In this document: positions 1 to 7,088 of the stretch, one piece after another
Layout: each line of letters begins with the position of its first letter
Position numbering within the stretch: position 1 is the first letter of the stretch
Source of the DNA: Bacteroidales bacterium
GTDB taxonomy: Bacteria > Bacteroidota > Bacteroidia > Bacteroidales > TTA-H9
DNA: 64,000 nt
Direction of reading: 5' to 3'
NCBI GenBank assembly: GCA_030656615.1
Contig: JAUSOY010000043.1
Coordinates: forward strand, 1 to 64,000
Made by a program: the position numbers and the translations under genes
The notes under the pieces: generated by a model
The model's input: only the letters and a program-made list of their open reading frames with translations
What the model was told of the DNA's origin: nothing
Database searches by the model: none

Positions 1-142
1 CTTGGTGCCATACCTGCAAGTATTTCACTCAAGATACTGAATATCAGTATTTTAAATCATTTTTATCATCAATAGTTATCACTAAGTTATTAACATATAC
101 TATTGATTATTAATTGTTTGTGATTTTTGTCATGTACTAAGC

Positions 143-256
143 AACAAATTATATGTTTTTAAACGCGACGAAATTGAATATGCCTTTCAAAAAGTCACCG
201 GTGTCGAATTCAAACAAATGGAAACAGAATATCTGGAATTCCAAAAAAATCATTGA
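143..256 (+). pseudogene. possible C-terminal gene remnant
   Basis: From about 143 the frame reads through 37 codons to a TGA at 254-256. The product is rich in charged residues and has a protein-like composition (contains KVTGVEFKQMETEYLEF). No ATG or GTG with a plausible leader precedes it in frame, and a TGA closes the frame near 103. It may be the last part of a gene that lost its 5' end, perhaps in the rearrangement that made the repeat at 305-392. The family is not recognised and a chance open frame is possible. Confidence 0.25.
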
Positions 257-304
257 TAATTTTGGTATACAGCTGAAGGTTTGTTTTTTAAGCCAATTTT
301 TTCA

Positions 305-392
305 TAGCTTTGACTCCATTCTCATATGAGACGGAATCAAAAGCAATCCATCCATTATAACGTTACAGGTGTAATAAAGGTAGATATATAAC
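305..392. repeat. imperfect direct repeat, copy 1
   Basis: This 88-base stretch aligns with 1682-1776. Shared blocks are TAGCTTTGA, TTCTCAT(A/G)TGAGACGGAAT, AGGTGTAATAAAG and ATATATAA(A)C. It ends 61 bases before the FISUMP gene, much as copy 2 ends 51 bases before the gene at 1828, so the two copies look like duplicated leader DNA. Confidence 0.6.
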
Positions 393-453
393 GCGTTAAC
401 GCTCATTGGAACAAAATAAACAAATGAATAGCAACCATTAAAGTAAATAAGAA

Positions 454-1491
454 ATGGGAAAAACATTTAAAAGCTGGATTTACACTTTAGCAATAATGGG
501 AGTATTTTTAACCCTTATGAGCAGTTGCAATAAAGAAAATAATAATGGTGACTTACCAGTTATAACAACTGACTTGCTGGAAGTACTTGGTACACAATTG
601 ACAATGATTGGGACTTTAAGTAGTGACGGTGGCTTCAATATGGTCTCAAGAGGGTTTTGCTATGATACTAAACCTGACGTGACAAAGAATAATAATCCAA
701 TATATATATCAAATGGCAATGGCAATTACGGACAAGGACAAGTAACATGGATACAATGTAACATGTTACCAAACACAAAATACTATGTAAGAGCTTTTGC
801 GGAAAATGAAAATGGAGTTGGTTATGGAGAAGAGCTTAGCATAACCACTGGTGATGTGTTTACAATTGATTTCCCGGTAATAGATTTAGAAGGAAATTCT
901 TATAATACAATTAAAATTGGAAGCCAAGTCTGGATGGTTGAAAATTTAAAGACAACTGTTTTTAATGATGGAAGTGCTATCCCGTATGAGCCTGTTGGAG
1001 ACAATTGGAAAAAACTAGATACTCCCGGTTATTGCTGGCTTGATAATACCATTAGCAATAAAGAACCGTATGGTGCCCTTTATAATTGGAAAGTAGTTCA
1101 AACTGGCAGACTTGCTCCTGCAGGATGGCACGTGCCGACTGATGCTGATTGGAATAAACTATTTATCTACTTAGGTGGTAATGATAATTGGAATTGGTAT
1201 GCTGGAGCTAAAATGAAAGAAGCTGGTACTGCACATTGGGCAGGGCCGAATGATGGAGCTACTAATGAAAGCGGTTGGACAGGTCTACCAGGTATGTTTC
1301 GCCATTCTTGGGGTGATTTTCCTTCTCAATCCGGAACAAATTTGCCAGCTTCCATTGGTTATTGGTGGTCAGCAACATCATTAGACATAAGCGAAGCTAA
1401 TTTTATATCTTTAGGTTCTGGTGGCAGCGCTGTATGGATTAGTCACTTTAATCAACGTATGGGATGTTCTGTCCGCTGTGTAAGAGATTAA
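454..1491 (+). CDS. FISUMP-domain lipoprotein with Fn3-like domain
   Basis: Predicted surface or periplasmic lipoprotein. A short hydrophobic signal ends in the lipobox LMSSC, which places the lipidated Cys at residue 25. Residues about 35-132 resemble a fibronectin III-like module (RGFCYDTKPD, then NTKYYVRAFAENENG). Residues about 140-345 match the Fibrobacter succinogenes paralogous domain (FISUMP, TIGR02145): DLEGNSYNTIKIGSQVWM, WHVPTDADW, a YWWSAT stretch and a C-terminal SVRCVRD. FISUMP proteins are common in Bacteroidota; their biochemical role is not known, though adhesion or glycan binding is often assumed. It stands alone, 61 bases after a repeat also found upstream of the next gene. 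The domain call is firm; the function is open. Confidence 0.85.
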   Translation: MGKTFKSWIYTLAIMGVFLTLMSSCNKENNNGDLPVITTDLLEVLGTQLTMIGTLSSDGGFNMVSRGFCYDTKPDVTKNNNPIYISNGNGNYGQGQVTWIQCNMLPNTKYYVRAFAENENGVGYGEELSITTGDVFTIDFPVIDLEGNSYNTIKIGSQVWMVENLKTTVFNDGSAIPYEPVGDNWKKLDTPGYCWLDNTISNKEPYGALYNWKVVQTGRLAPAGWHVPTDADWNKLFIYLGGNDNWNWYAGAKMKEAGTAHWAGPNDGATNESGWTGLPGMFRHSWGDFPSQSGTNLPASIGYWWSATSLDISEANFISLGSGGSAVWISHFNQRMGCSVRCVRD

Positions 1492-1499
1492 CGGATAAT

Positions 1500-1815
1500 T
1501 ATTTAACCAACGAACAACCTGCCGAAGTACCACTGTATACCATTAGAAATTTGGAGGTCTCGAACTTGCCGGCCGGCAGGTACTGCGGTTCATTACTTTC
1601 GAAAACTTTTGGGAGTGGTACAATTTTCTGAAACTGAGCAGTTTTTTAATAAAAGCACGTTTTTACAAAACAATTATTTCTTAGCTTTGATACCGTTCTC
1701 ATGTGAGACGGAATTAAAAGGTGCACATATCCTTCCATTTTGGAAGTTTAGGTGTAATAAAGATGAATATATAAACAAGTTGTGTGGTATTACAAAACTG
1801 AATTAATCATTAACG
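1500..1815. other. intergenic region with palindrome and repeat copy 2
   Basis: No convincing gene. It holds a 12-base perfect palindrome TGCCGGCCGGCA near 1568 and the second copy of the 305-392 repeat. A 65-codon open frame at 1609-1806 crosses the repeat and has no leader or recognisable composition. Confidence 0.5.
1682..1776. repeat. imperfect direct repeat, copy 2
   Basis: Counterpart of 305-392 with several small insertions. It ends 51 bases before the start codon of the 60-codon gene at 1828. Confidence 0.6.
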
Positions 1816-1822
1816 AAAGGAG
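1816..1822 (+). promoter_or_regulatory. strong Shine-Dalgarno AAAGGAG
   Basis: AAAGGAG lies 5 bases before the ATG at 1828. Most genes in this window have no such site, as expected for Bacteroidota, so it stands out and supports the small gene being translated. Confidence 0.6.
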
Positions 1823-1827
1823 ATAAC

Positions 1828-2010
1828 ATGAACTACAAAGTGCATCGCCTCGACGTAAATAAAGGTAACATTCAGGAAAAACTGGAATTGTTCTTGAATA
1901 ATTTAAATGGAGAAGTCATTTCAATACTTCCGAATGTTCGACCAACGTTCCAACTTATGGGAGCAACAGCTAAAATTGACTTTTTATTAATAATTGAAAG
2001 AATTAAATAG
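1828..2010 (+). CDS. small DUF4177-like protein, 60 residues
   Basis: A 60-residue protein with no signal peptide or membrane segment. It opens with a YKVHRLDV strand, then a helix (EKLELFLNNL), a second strand (GEVISILPNV) and a final strand (KIDFLLIIER). This strand-helix-strand-strand order and the pattern 'YKV...L...LN.L..E..S..P' resemble the DUF4177 family of tiny cytoplasmic proteins, whose role is unknown. The assignment rests on pattern only. The canonical ribosome binding site and an undisturbed reading frame argue that it is real. The gene is isolated; its leader is shared with the FISUMP gene upstream. Confidence 0.6.
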   Translation: MNYKVHRLDVNKGNIQEKLELFLNNLNGEVISILPNVRPTFQLMGATAKIDFLLIIERIK

Positions 2011-2133
2011 TCAAGCCTATTGAGCTTGAATTTTTTATTAGGAAGGAATCACCATTTTGTTCAGCAATTGGAGTTTTTATGAGAAAATCATTTCTTTTAG
2101 AACAAGTCCAATAGGAAGAATTCTTCATTTGAA

Positions 2134-3243
2134 TCAATCAAATTTAAGAATGGTAAACTGTTCCATCATTGAATTTGTTATTTCTGTTGGCTGAAAAGGG
2201 TCAAAGCTTCCAGCTTCACCCATTTTTGTATATTTTTTGATAACAAAGGGTATCCCTTTTGACATAAACATATTTTGTTCATCACAGATTTGGAAATGGA
2301 GGTGCGGTTCTGTAGAATTTCCTGAATTGCCCAGTAAAGCAATCGGGTCACCTTCTTTAACATTATCCCCTTGGTTAACTAAAAACGAATTTGGAACACA
2401 GTGACCATAAACAGCAAACCGGCTGTTTCCCATATTGAGAATAATATAATTTCCTCCATATTCATCCAGAGAATTGATTGACACATCCCTTGCATTACCT
2501 GAGTTTTCTGGTCGACCGTCTTTAAGTAACATAATGGCACCATCCGCTACGGCAAACAACGTATCCTTATAATTAAAATAAGATTCATTTATTCTCGGAT
2601 CACCAACATGTGTTACCTGATCTTCGTTCAACTGAAGGTTGTCAAACGCATATCTTTCTGCGGTTCCTATTATACCCTGTTGAAAAAACATTGCATTAAA
2701 GTGATATCCAAGAGTCGACTGGTTTATAAATAACCAGTTAGTTCCTTTTACCGGGGAGGAGATCGCGATGGGAGATTCATTTTTTCGGGGAGAAAACAGC
2801 CCGCCTTCCACGATAACCTCTGTGTTCTGTAATGTGTCTTTAAAGATAAACCGATGCGACACTTTATTTGGAATAGGTTGTCCCAACAGGATTGGCAGTT
2901 GAATTGAGAGGTAGTAACTGCTTATTTTATCAGGCGTAAGAAAGGGAATTTCATCCAATGGGTCATGATAAATCTTAAGATTATCTGTTCCCTCAATTTT
3001 CAGTAACTCCGTTTTAGAATCATCGTCCAGTACAACAATATACTGTAATTCAAGACCATCCTTGCTGAATTCCCATGTTTTCAAGGTGTAACCGATGCGT
3101 AAATATTTTTCGGTTTGATACGGAATATCGTTGATCACTACTTCCAGTTTATTCGGTTGTGGATCAATTGGTTTATCCTTTTTACATCCAATGCTAAGGA
3201 TGAATATAAGCACCAATGTGTTATACAAGATTTTTGTTTTCAT
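2134..3243 (-). CDS. M23 family metallopeptidase lipoprotein
   Basis: Secreted, lipid-anchored LytM/M23-type endopeptidase likely to cut peptidoglycan cross-links. The signal ends in LSIGC with Cys20 as the lipidation site. The first 200 residues form a family-specific N-terminal region. The peptidase fold follows: RYAFD (the position of the first metal ligand segment), then GNYIILNMG, YGH, the GDNVKEGDPIALLGNSGNS turn and the hallmark HLHF at about residues 314-317. The first ligand segment reads ER-YAFD, with Arg where many LytM enzymes have His; this is also seen in related 'RYAxD' M23 proteins, but activity is not certain. The gene is monocistronic with a -7 element 24 bases upstream. Confidence 0.88.
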   Translation of the reverse strand: MKTKILYNTLVLIFILSIGCKKDKPIDPQPNKLEVVINDIPYQTEKYLRIGYTLKTWEFSKDGLELQYIVVLDDDSKTELLKIEGTDNLKIYHDPLDEIPFLTPDKISSYYLSIQLPILLGQPIPNKVSHRFIFKDTLQNTEVIVEGGLFSPRKNESPIAISSPVKGTNWLFINQSTLGYHFNAMFFQQGIIGTAERYAFDNLQLNEDQVTHVGDPRINESYFNYKDTLFAVADGAIMLLKDGRPENSGNARDVSINSLDEYGGNYIILNMGNSRFAVYGHCVPNSFLVNQGDNVKEGDPIALLGNSGNSTEPHLHFQICDEQNMFMSKGIPFVIKKYTKMGEAGSFDPFQPTEITNSMMEQFTILKFD

Positions 3244-3658
3244 AGCAGAATTTGATTAATTGTTATACAAATATAATAATGATTTAAATAAATTCAATCA
3301 CGATGTCTGTGAAATATTATAATTCTTCTTTATTCATAAAAATCTAAAAAACAGTACCAAAGAAAAGTTTACACTCTGTTACCATACTTACAATATCAAA
3401 CTCCTGAAACAACAAACTCTTTTTATCTTCGATAATGCTTGTCAATGGTTTCGCTAAAATTATCAATCATTGTATTATAATTAAACATGATGCGATATTC
3501 GATATTAATGCGAATAAACATTTGTCTTTAACGCCAAAAATGAATGGAGACATTTGTAACTAAATCAAAAAGCCCTTGGATAAAAAAATGATACGATTTT
3601 CGACATTTCACGATTAGCTTTGAAGCCGAGGCAAGATTATAAGCACTGATCCTCGGAA
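3244..3658. other. intergenic, no gene seen
   Basis: AT-rich spacer of about 415 bases. Apart from the promoter of the M23 gene at its left edge, no coding, hairpin or repeat signal was found. Its right end (about 3612-3654) shares short blocks (GATTAGCT, CTGATCCTC) with 4053-4076, which hints at an old local duplication. Confidence 0.5.
3268..3275 (-). promoter_or_regulatory. -7 promoter element of M23 gene
   Basis: Minus strand TATATTTG matches the Bacteroidota -7 consensus TAnnTTTG, 24 bases before the ATG. A TTG on the minus strand at 3295-3297 lies 19 bases further upstream, where the -33 element is expected. Confidence 0.5.
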
Positions 3659-3707
3659 AGGATTCGAACCTACGTCCGCCAGCTGGCGGATATGAGCCCA
3701 ACGCTAC
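3659..3707 (-). pseudogene. partial tRNA-fMet copy interrupted by a palindrome
   Basis: Read on the minus strand it matches the intact initiator tRNA at 4205-4279 in two blocks: CGTTGGGCTCATA (D-stem end through anticodon) and CGTAGGTTCGAATCCT (T arm). Between them the ACCCAAAGGT of the real tRNA is replaced by the 16-base palindrome TCCGCCAGCTGGCGGA. The acceptor stem, the 5' half and the 3' anticodon stem are missing, so it cannot be a working tRNA. The TAG stop of the GIY-YIG gene lies inside this copy, in the bases that match GTAG of the tRNA. Confidence 0.75.
3675..3690. repeat. 16-base palindromic repeat inside tRNA remnant
   Basis: TCCGCCAGCTGGCGGA is a perfect palindrome. An identical copy is at 47329-47344, which marks it as a dispersed repeat rather than local noise. 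Confidence 0.7.
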
Positions 3708-3979
3708 TCCCGATTTTTAATGAGCGTTTTCCTAATGTATTCTCTGCCTCTATATGTTTTTAGCTCCTTTTCACGCTGCATTGCCTCCATTTTGATTTCA
3801 AAATACTCTGTATGCACCAACTCCCAAGGCCTGAATTTTATCGTCCAGCCCTTTTTACTCAACATATTATGACTTAATAATCGCTGTTGCAAACTACTGC
3901 TATATCCAATGAATATCTTATCGTATTGCTCCGAATACAAAATATATACACAAAATTGACCCGTTTCGTTTTGTTGCAT
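3704..3979 (-). CDS. GIY-YIG nuclease family protein
   Basis: A 91-residue single-domain GIY-YIG protein (UPF0213/UvrC N-terminal-like superfamily), a metal-dependent DNA-cutting fold. Visible features are VYILYS (GIY strand), FIGYSSSLQQRLLSHN (the YIG strand degraded to F-I-G, then the helix with the catalytic-type Arg), and EYFEIKMEAMQREKELK, whose Glu is the usual metal ligand. The physiological role of these small stand-alone proteins is not established. The gene lies between an intact initiator tRNA upstream and a broken copy of the same tRNA at its own stop codon. That placement suggests the gene and tRNA sequence moved together. Confidence 0.85.
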   Translation of the reverse strand: MQQNETGQFCVYILYSEQYDKIFIGYSSSLQQRLLSHNMLSKKGWTIKFRPWELVHTEYFEIKMEAMQREKELKTYRGREYIRKTLIKNRE

Positions 3980-4119
3980 CTTTAATAAAACTTTAAAGTT
4001 ACTTAATTGAATACTTCGATGCCATCAATTTCTCTGTAAAATTAAAACCGGGATTAGCTGCGCTGATCCTCAAGGGGAGAGGCTATACCTAAAAGCCCCG
4101 CTTCACTGCGTTCAGCCGT

Positions 4120-4177
4120 CTTTTTCTTTTCCAGACGGCTTTGCATGCAAGCATGCAGCCGTCTGGAAAAGAAAAAG
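4120..4177. repeat. 21-bp perfect inverted repeat (long hairpin)
   Basis: Arms 4120-4140 and 4157-4177 are exact reverse complements over 21 bases, ending in CAGACGGCT/AGCCGTCTG. The 16-base loop contains two GCATGC blocks that could extend the stem. It lies just beyond the tRNA terminator, between tRNA and GIY-YIG gene. A second, smaller pairing (GCCGTC with GACGGC, 4115-4139) would compete with it. Confidence 0.75.
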
Positions 4178-4204
4178 CCCCGGTGCTATGCACCGAGGCT
4201 TTTT
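4172..4204 (-). terminator. terminator of tRNA-fMet
   Basis: On the minus strand the hairpin AAGCCTCGGTGC-ATA-GCACCGGGGCTT is followed by a T-rich run. It begins right after the encoded CCA end of the tRNA. One A/C mismatch interrupts the stem. Confidence 0.65.
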
Positions 4205-4279
<75 letters not shown>

Positions 4280-4395
4280 CTCTGTTTTTTACACCTTTCA
4301 GGACTCATTTTAATCATTAAGTCTAGCTCGATGTGAGATGCAAAGGTATAAATTTTGTTACTTTGCAAAACATTTTTCGAAAAATAATTTTTATT

Positions 4396-5274
4396 ATGGG
4401 TCATAAAGCTGGTTTCGTCAACATCATTGGAAAGCCAAATGTGGGTAAATCAACCCTTATGAATGCAATGGTAGGCGAAAAACTTTCTATCATTACTTAT
4501 AAGGCTCAGACCACACGACACCGTATTTTGGGTATTGTATCGAGTGAAGACTTCCAAATTGTCTATTCTGATACCCCCGGAATTCTCGATCCTCATTATA
4601 AATTGCATGCCTCCATGATGAAGTTTGTGGAAGGTTCTATCGAAGATGCTGATGTTTTTTTATACGTGGCCGAGGTCGGTGAACGCAATCCGATTCAAAA
4701 AACGATTGACAACATCAATAATACCGGAACTCCCATCCTCATGCTGGTCAATAAAATTGATAAGATTGCTGAGGAAGCTTTACCTGAAGAACTGGAATTT
4801 TGGCAGAATGTTTTCCCAAAAGCAATTGTTATTCCTGTTTCGGCCCTTCGTAATGCTAATCTCGACAAAGTCTTTGAAAAAATCATCGAACTGCTTCCTG
4901 AATCACCACCCTATTATCCCAAAGATGAACTGACCGATAAATCAATGCGTTTTATCGTTTCAGAAATCATCCGAGAGAAAATATTCCTGACCTATAAACA
5001 GGAAATTCCATATAGCACCGAGGTTATTGTCGAGACTTTTAAAGAGGAAGAAAAAATAACCCGTATCATGGCCACGATTTATATCGCCCGTGATTCACAA
5101 AAAGGCATTTTAATAGGACATCAGGGTAAATCATTAAAAAAAGTGGGTACGGAAGCCCGCCTCGACATTGAACAATTTTTAAAAACGAAAGTATTTCTCG
5201 AACTTCATGTGAAAGTCAGTAAAGACTGGCGTGATAATCAATTACAGCTTAAACGCTTCGGATACGAATTATAA
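4396..5274 (+). CDS. era: GTPase Era
   Basis: Ribosome-associated GTPase that helps mature the 16S rRNA 3' end and the 30S subunit. The start at 4396 gives 292 residues, the usual Era length; an upstream in-frame ATG at 4333 would add 21 atypical residues. The N-terminal GTPase domain shows G1 GKPNVGKS (12-19), DTPG and NKID. The C-terminal KH domain contains [15 protein letters not shown]. It is the first gene of a tight operon with der (5 bases apart) and hslR, all acting on ribosomes. Confidence 0.97.
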   Translation: MGHKAGFVNIIGKPNVGKSTLMNAMVGEKLSIITYKAQTTRHRILGIVSSEDFQIVYSDTPGILDPHYKLHASMMKFVEGSIEDADVFLYVAEVGERNPIQKTIDNINNTGTPILMLVNKIDKIAEEALPEELEFWQNVFPKAIVIPVSALRNANLDKVFEKIIELLPESPPYYPKDELTDKSMRFIVSEIIREKIFLTYKQEIPYSTEVIVETFKEEEKITRIMATIYIARDSQKGILIGHQGKSLKKVGTEARLDIEQFLKTKVFLELHVKVSKDWRDNQLQLKRFGYEL

Positions 5275-5279
5275 AAACT

Positions 5280-6584
5280 ATGGCAAATATATTAGCAATT
5301 GTAGGCAGGCCCAATGTAGGAAAATCGACCCTCTTCAACCGTCTTGTTGGCGGAAGACAGGCCATCGTGGATCCTACCAGTGGCGTTACCCGTGACAGAA
5401 ATTATGGTAAATCAGACTGGAATGGAATCGAATTTTCCATCATTGATACGGGTGGTTATGTTGAAGGATCGGACGATGTTTTCGAAGCTCAGATAAGAAA
5501 ACAGGCAAAACTTGCTATTGAAGAGGCCGATGTTATTTTATTTATGGTGGACGTAAACGAAGGCGTAACGCCTTTGGATGAGGCCGTTGCCGACATCATG
5601 CGACGCAGTAAGAAAACCATTCTATTAACTTCCAATAAGGTGGATTTGCCAAATAAGTCGGCTTTTTCCTCCGAATTTTATGCCCTTGGAATGGGTGAAG
5701 TCTATTCGATTTCGGCCATGACAGGCTCAGGAACCGGTGAACTGCTCGATGAAGTCGTTTCGCACTTCCAAGTAGACGCCTTACCTCCGGAAGAAGATTT
5801 ACCAAAATTTGCCGTAATAGGCCGTCCAAACGTTGGGAAATCATCCCTTATCAATGCTTTCTTAGGATTTGATAAGCTCATCGTTACAGATATTGCTGGT
5901 ACCACGCGCGATTCTATCCTTACGAAGTATAATGCCTTTGGGTATAATTTTTACCTGGTCGATACTGCTGGCGTAAGAAAAAAGAAAAAAGTATTTGAAG
6001 ACATTGAATTTTATTCGGTGATGCGTTCGATGCGTGCCATTGAAGATAGCGATGTATGTATACTCATGTTCGATGCCACTCAGGGATTTGAGGCTCAGGA
6101 TATGAGTCTTCTTACCCTGGTTCAAAAAAATCATAAAGGTGCTGTAATCGTTGTAAATAAATGGGATTTGTTGGAGAAAGAAACGAATACCCTGCGCGAT
6201 TATGAAAATGCATTGCGACTTCGTATCAAGCCTTTCAGCAATGTTCCAATCATTTTTACTTCTGTTCCGGATAAGCAACGATTATTAAAAGTACTCGAAA
6301 CAGCCACCCGTGTTTCAGAATCACGCAAACGGAAAATACCGACTTCGCAACTTAACGAAACGCTTTTACCAATAGTCGAAGCCTCGCCCCCACCCGCTCA
6401 CAAAGGAAAATACATGAAGATTAAATACATCACCATGTTAAAAACATATTATCCTTCCTTTGTCTTTTTCTGTAACCTGCCACAATACATCCGCGAACCT
6501 TACAAACGCTTTTTAGAAAACAAGATTCGCGAGTTGTACGATTTTGAAGGCGTACCCATGGAAATATATTTCCGTGAAAAATAA
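5280..6584 (+). CDS. der: GTPase Der (EngA)
   Basis: Tandem-domain GTPase needed for 50S subunit assembly. Two G domains are clear: GRPNVGKS at residues 9-16 with DTGG and SNKVD (a variant of NKxD), and a second GRPNVGKS near 181-188 with DTAG and NKWD. The C-terminal KH-like domain ends in [15 protein letters not shown], typical of Der. The length, 434 residues, is normal. Its TAA overlaps the ATG of hslR by one base (TAATG), so translation is probably coupled. Confidence 0.97.
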   Translation: MANILAIVGRPNVGKSTLFNRLVGGRQAIVDPTSGVTRDRNYGKSDWNGIEFSIIDTGGYVEGSDDVFEAQIRKQAKLAIEEADVILFMVDVNEGVTPLDEAVADIMRRSKKTILLTSNKVDLPNKSAFSSEFYALGMGEVYSISAMTGSGTGELLDEVVSHFQVDALPPEEDLPKFAVIGRPNVGKSSLINAFLGFDKLIVTDIAGTTRDSILTKYNAFGYNFYLVDTAGVRKKKKVFEDIEFYSVMRSMRAIEDSDVCILMFDATQGFEAQDMSLLTLVQKNHKGAVIVVNKWDLLEKETNTLRDYENALRLRIKPFSNVPIIFTSVPDKQRLLKVLETATRVSESRKRKIPTSQLNETLLPIVEASPPPAHKGKYMKIKYITMLKTYYPSFVFFCNLPQYIREPYKRFLENKIRELYDFEGVPMEIYFREK

Positions 6585-6961
6585 TGGACACCATCCGCAT
6601 CGACAAATGGCTTTGGGCGGTCAGGCTGTATAAAACACGCAGCCTGGCTACAGAAGCCTGCCGAACTGGAAAAATAGTTTGTGAAGGGCAGGAAGTGAAA
6701 GCTTCCAGAATTCCGAAACCAGGCGATATTTACGAGATTCAGCAAGGCACTCTAAATAAACGCGTTCAGGTAAAGGCCTTACTAAAAAACAGAGTATCAG
6801 CAAAGTTGGTGGTTGATTACGCCATCGACCTCACTCCTGCCGAAGAATACGAACGTATTCAATTGATGCGTGAACTAAACTACGAAAGACGCCCTCGTGG
6901 TACCGGTAGACCCACAAAACGCGAGCGCCGTGATATCGACCGGCTTAAGGATGATGACTAA
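6584..6961 (+). CDS. hslR: S4-domain RNA-binding protein, Hsp15 family
   Basis: A 125-residue heat-shock protein 15 homologue. In E. coli, Hsp15 binds stalled 50S subunits that carry peptidyl-tRNA and helps recycle them. The S4 fold fills the first 60 residues (IRIDKWLWAVRLYKTRS, then GKIVCEGQEVKASRIPKPGD). The C-terminal tail is very basic (RRPRGTGRPTKRERRDIDR), consistent with rRNA contact. It is the last gene of the era-der operon. Confidence 0.9.
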   Translation: MDTIRIDKWLWAVRLYKTRSLATEACRTGKIVCEGQEVKASRIPKPGDIYEIQQGTLNKRVQVKALLKNRVSAKLVVDYAIDLTPAEEYERIQLMRELNYERRPRGTGRPTKRERRDIDRLKDDD

Positions 6962-7088
6962 TAATCGGGTTGATAAATTACAAAATCAAATCTACAGACA
7001 AGCTCATCTAACAGTATCATCACTTTTCAAGTGAGAAATGCTTACTTCATTTTCTGAACTAAAGGCTGGAAATTATAAATATCTGATT

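Larger units (their letters stand above)
1..453. other. gene-poor start of window with a gene remnant and a repeat
   Basis: No intact gene is seen. The stretch holds an open, start-less plus-strand reading frame at about 143-256 and the first copy of an imperfect repeat at 305-392, both listed separately. The remainder is AT-rich and without recognisable structure. Confidence 0.6.

Noticed and set aside
1609-1806. 65-codon open frame
   Set aside because: It runs across repeat copy 2, has no leader signal and no protein-like pattern.
3659-3707. Second functional tRNA
   Set aside because: The acceptor stem and one side of the anticodon stem are missing, so no cloverleaf can form.
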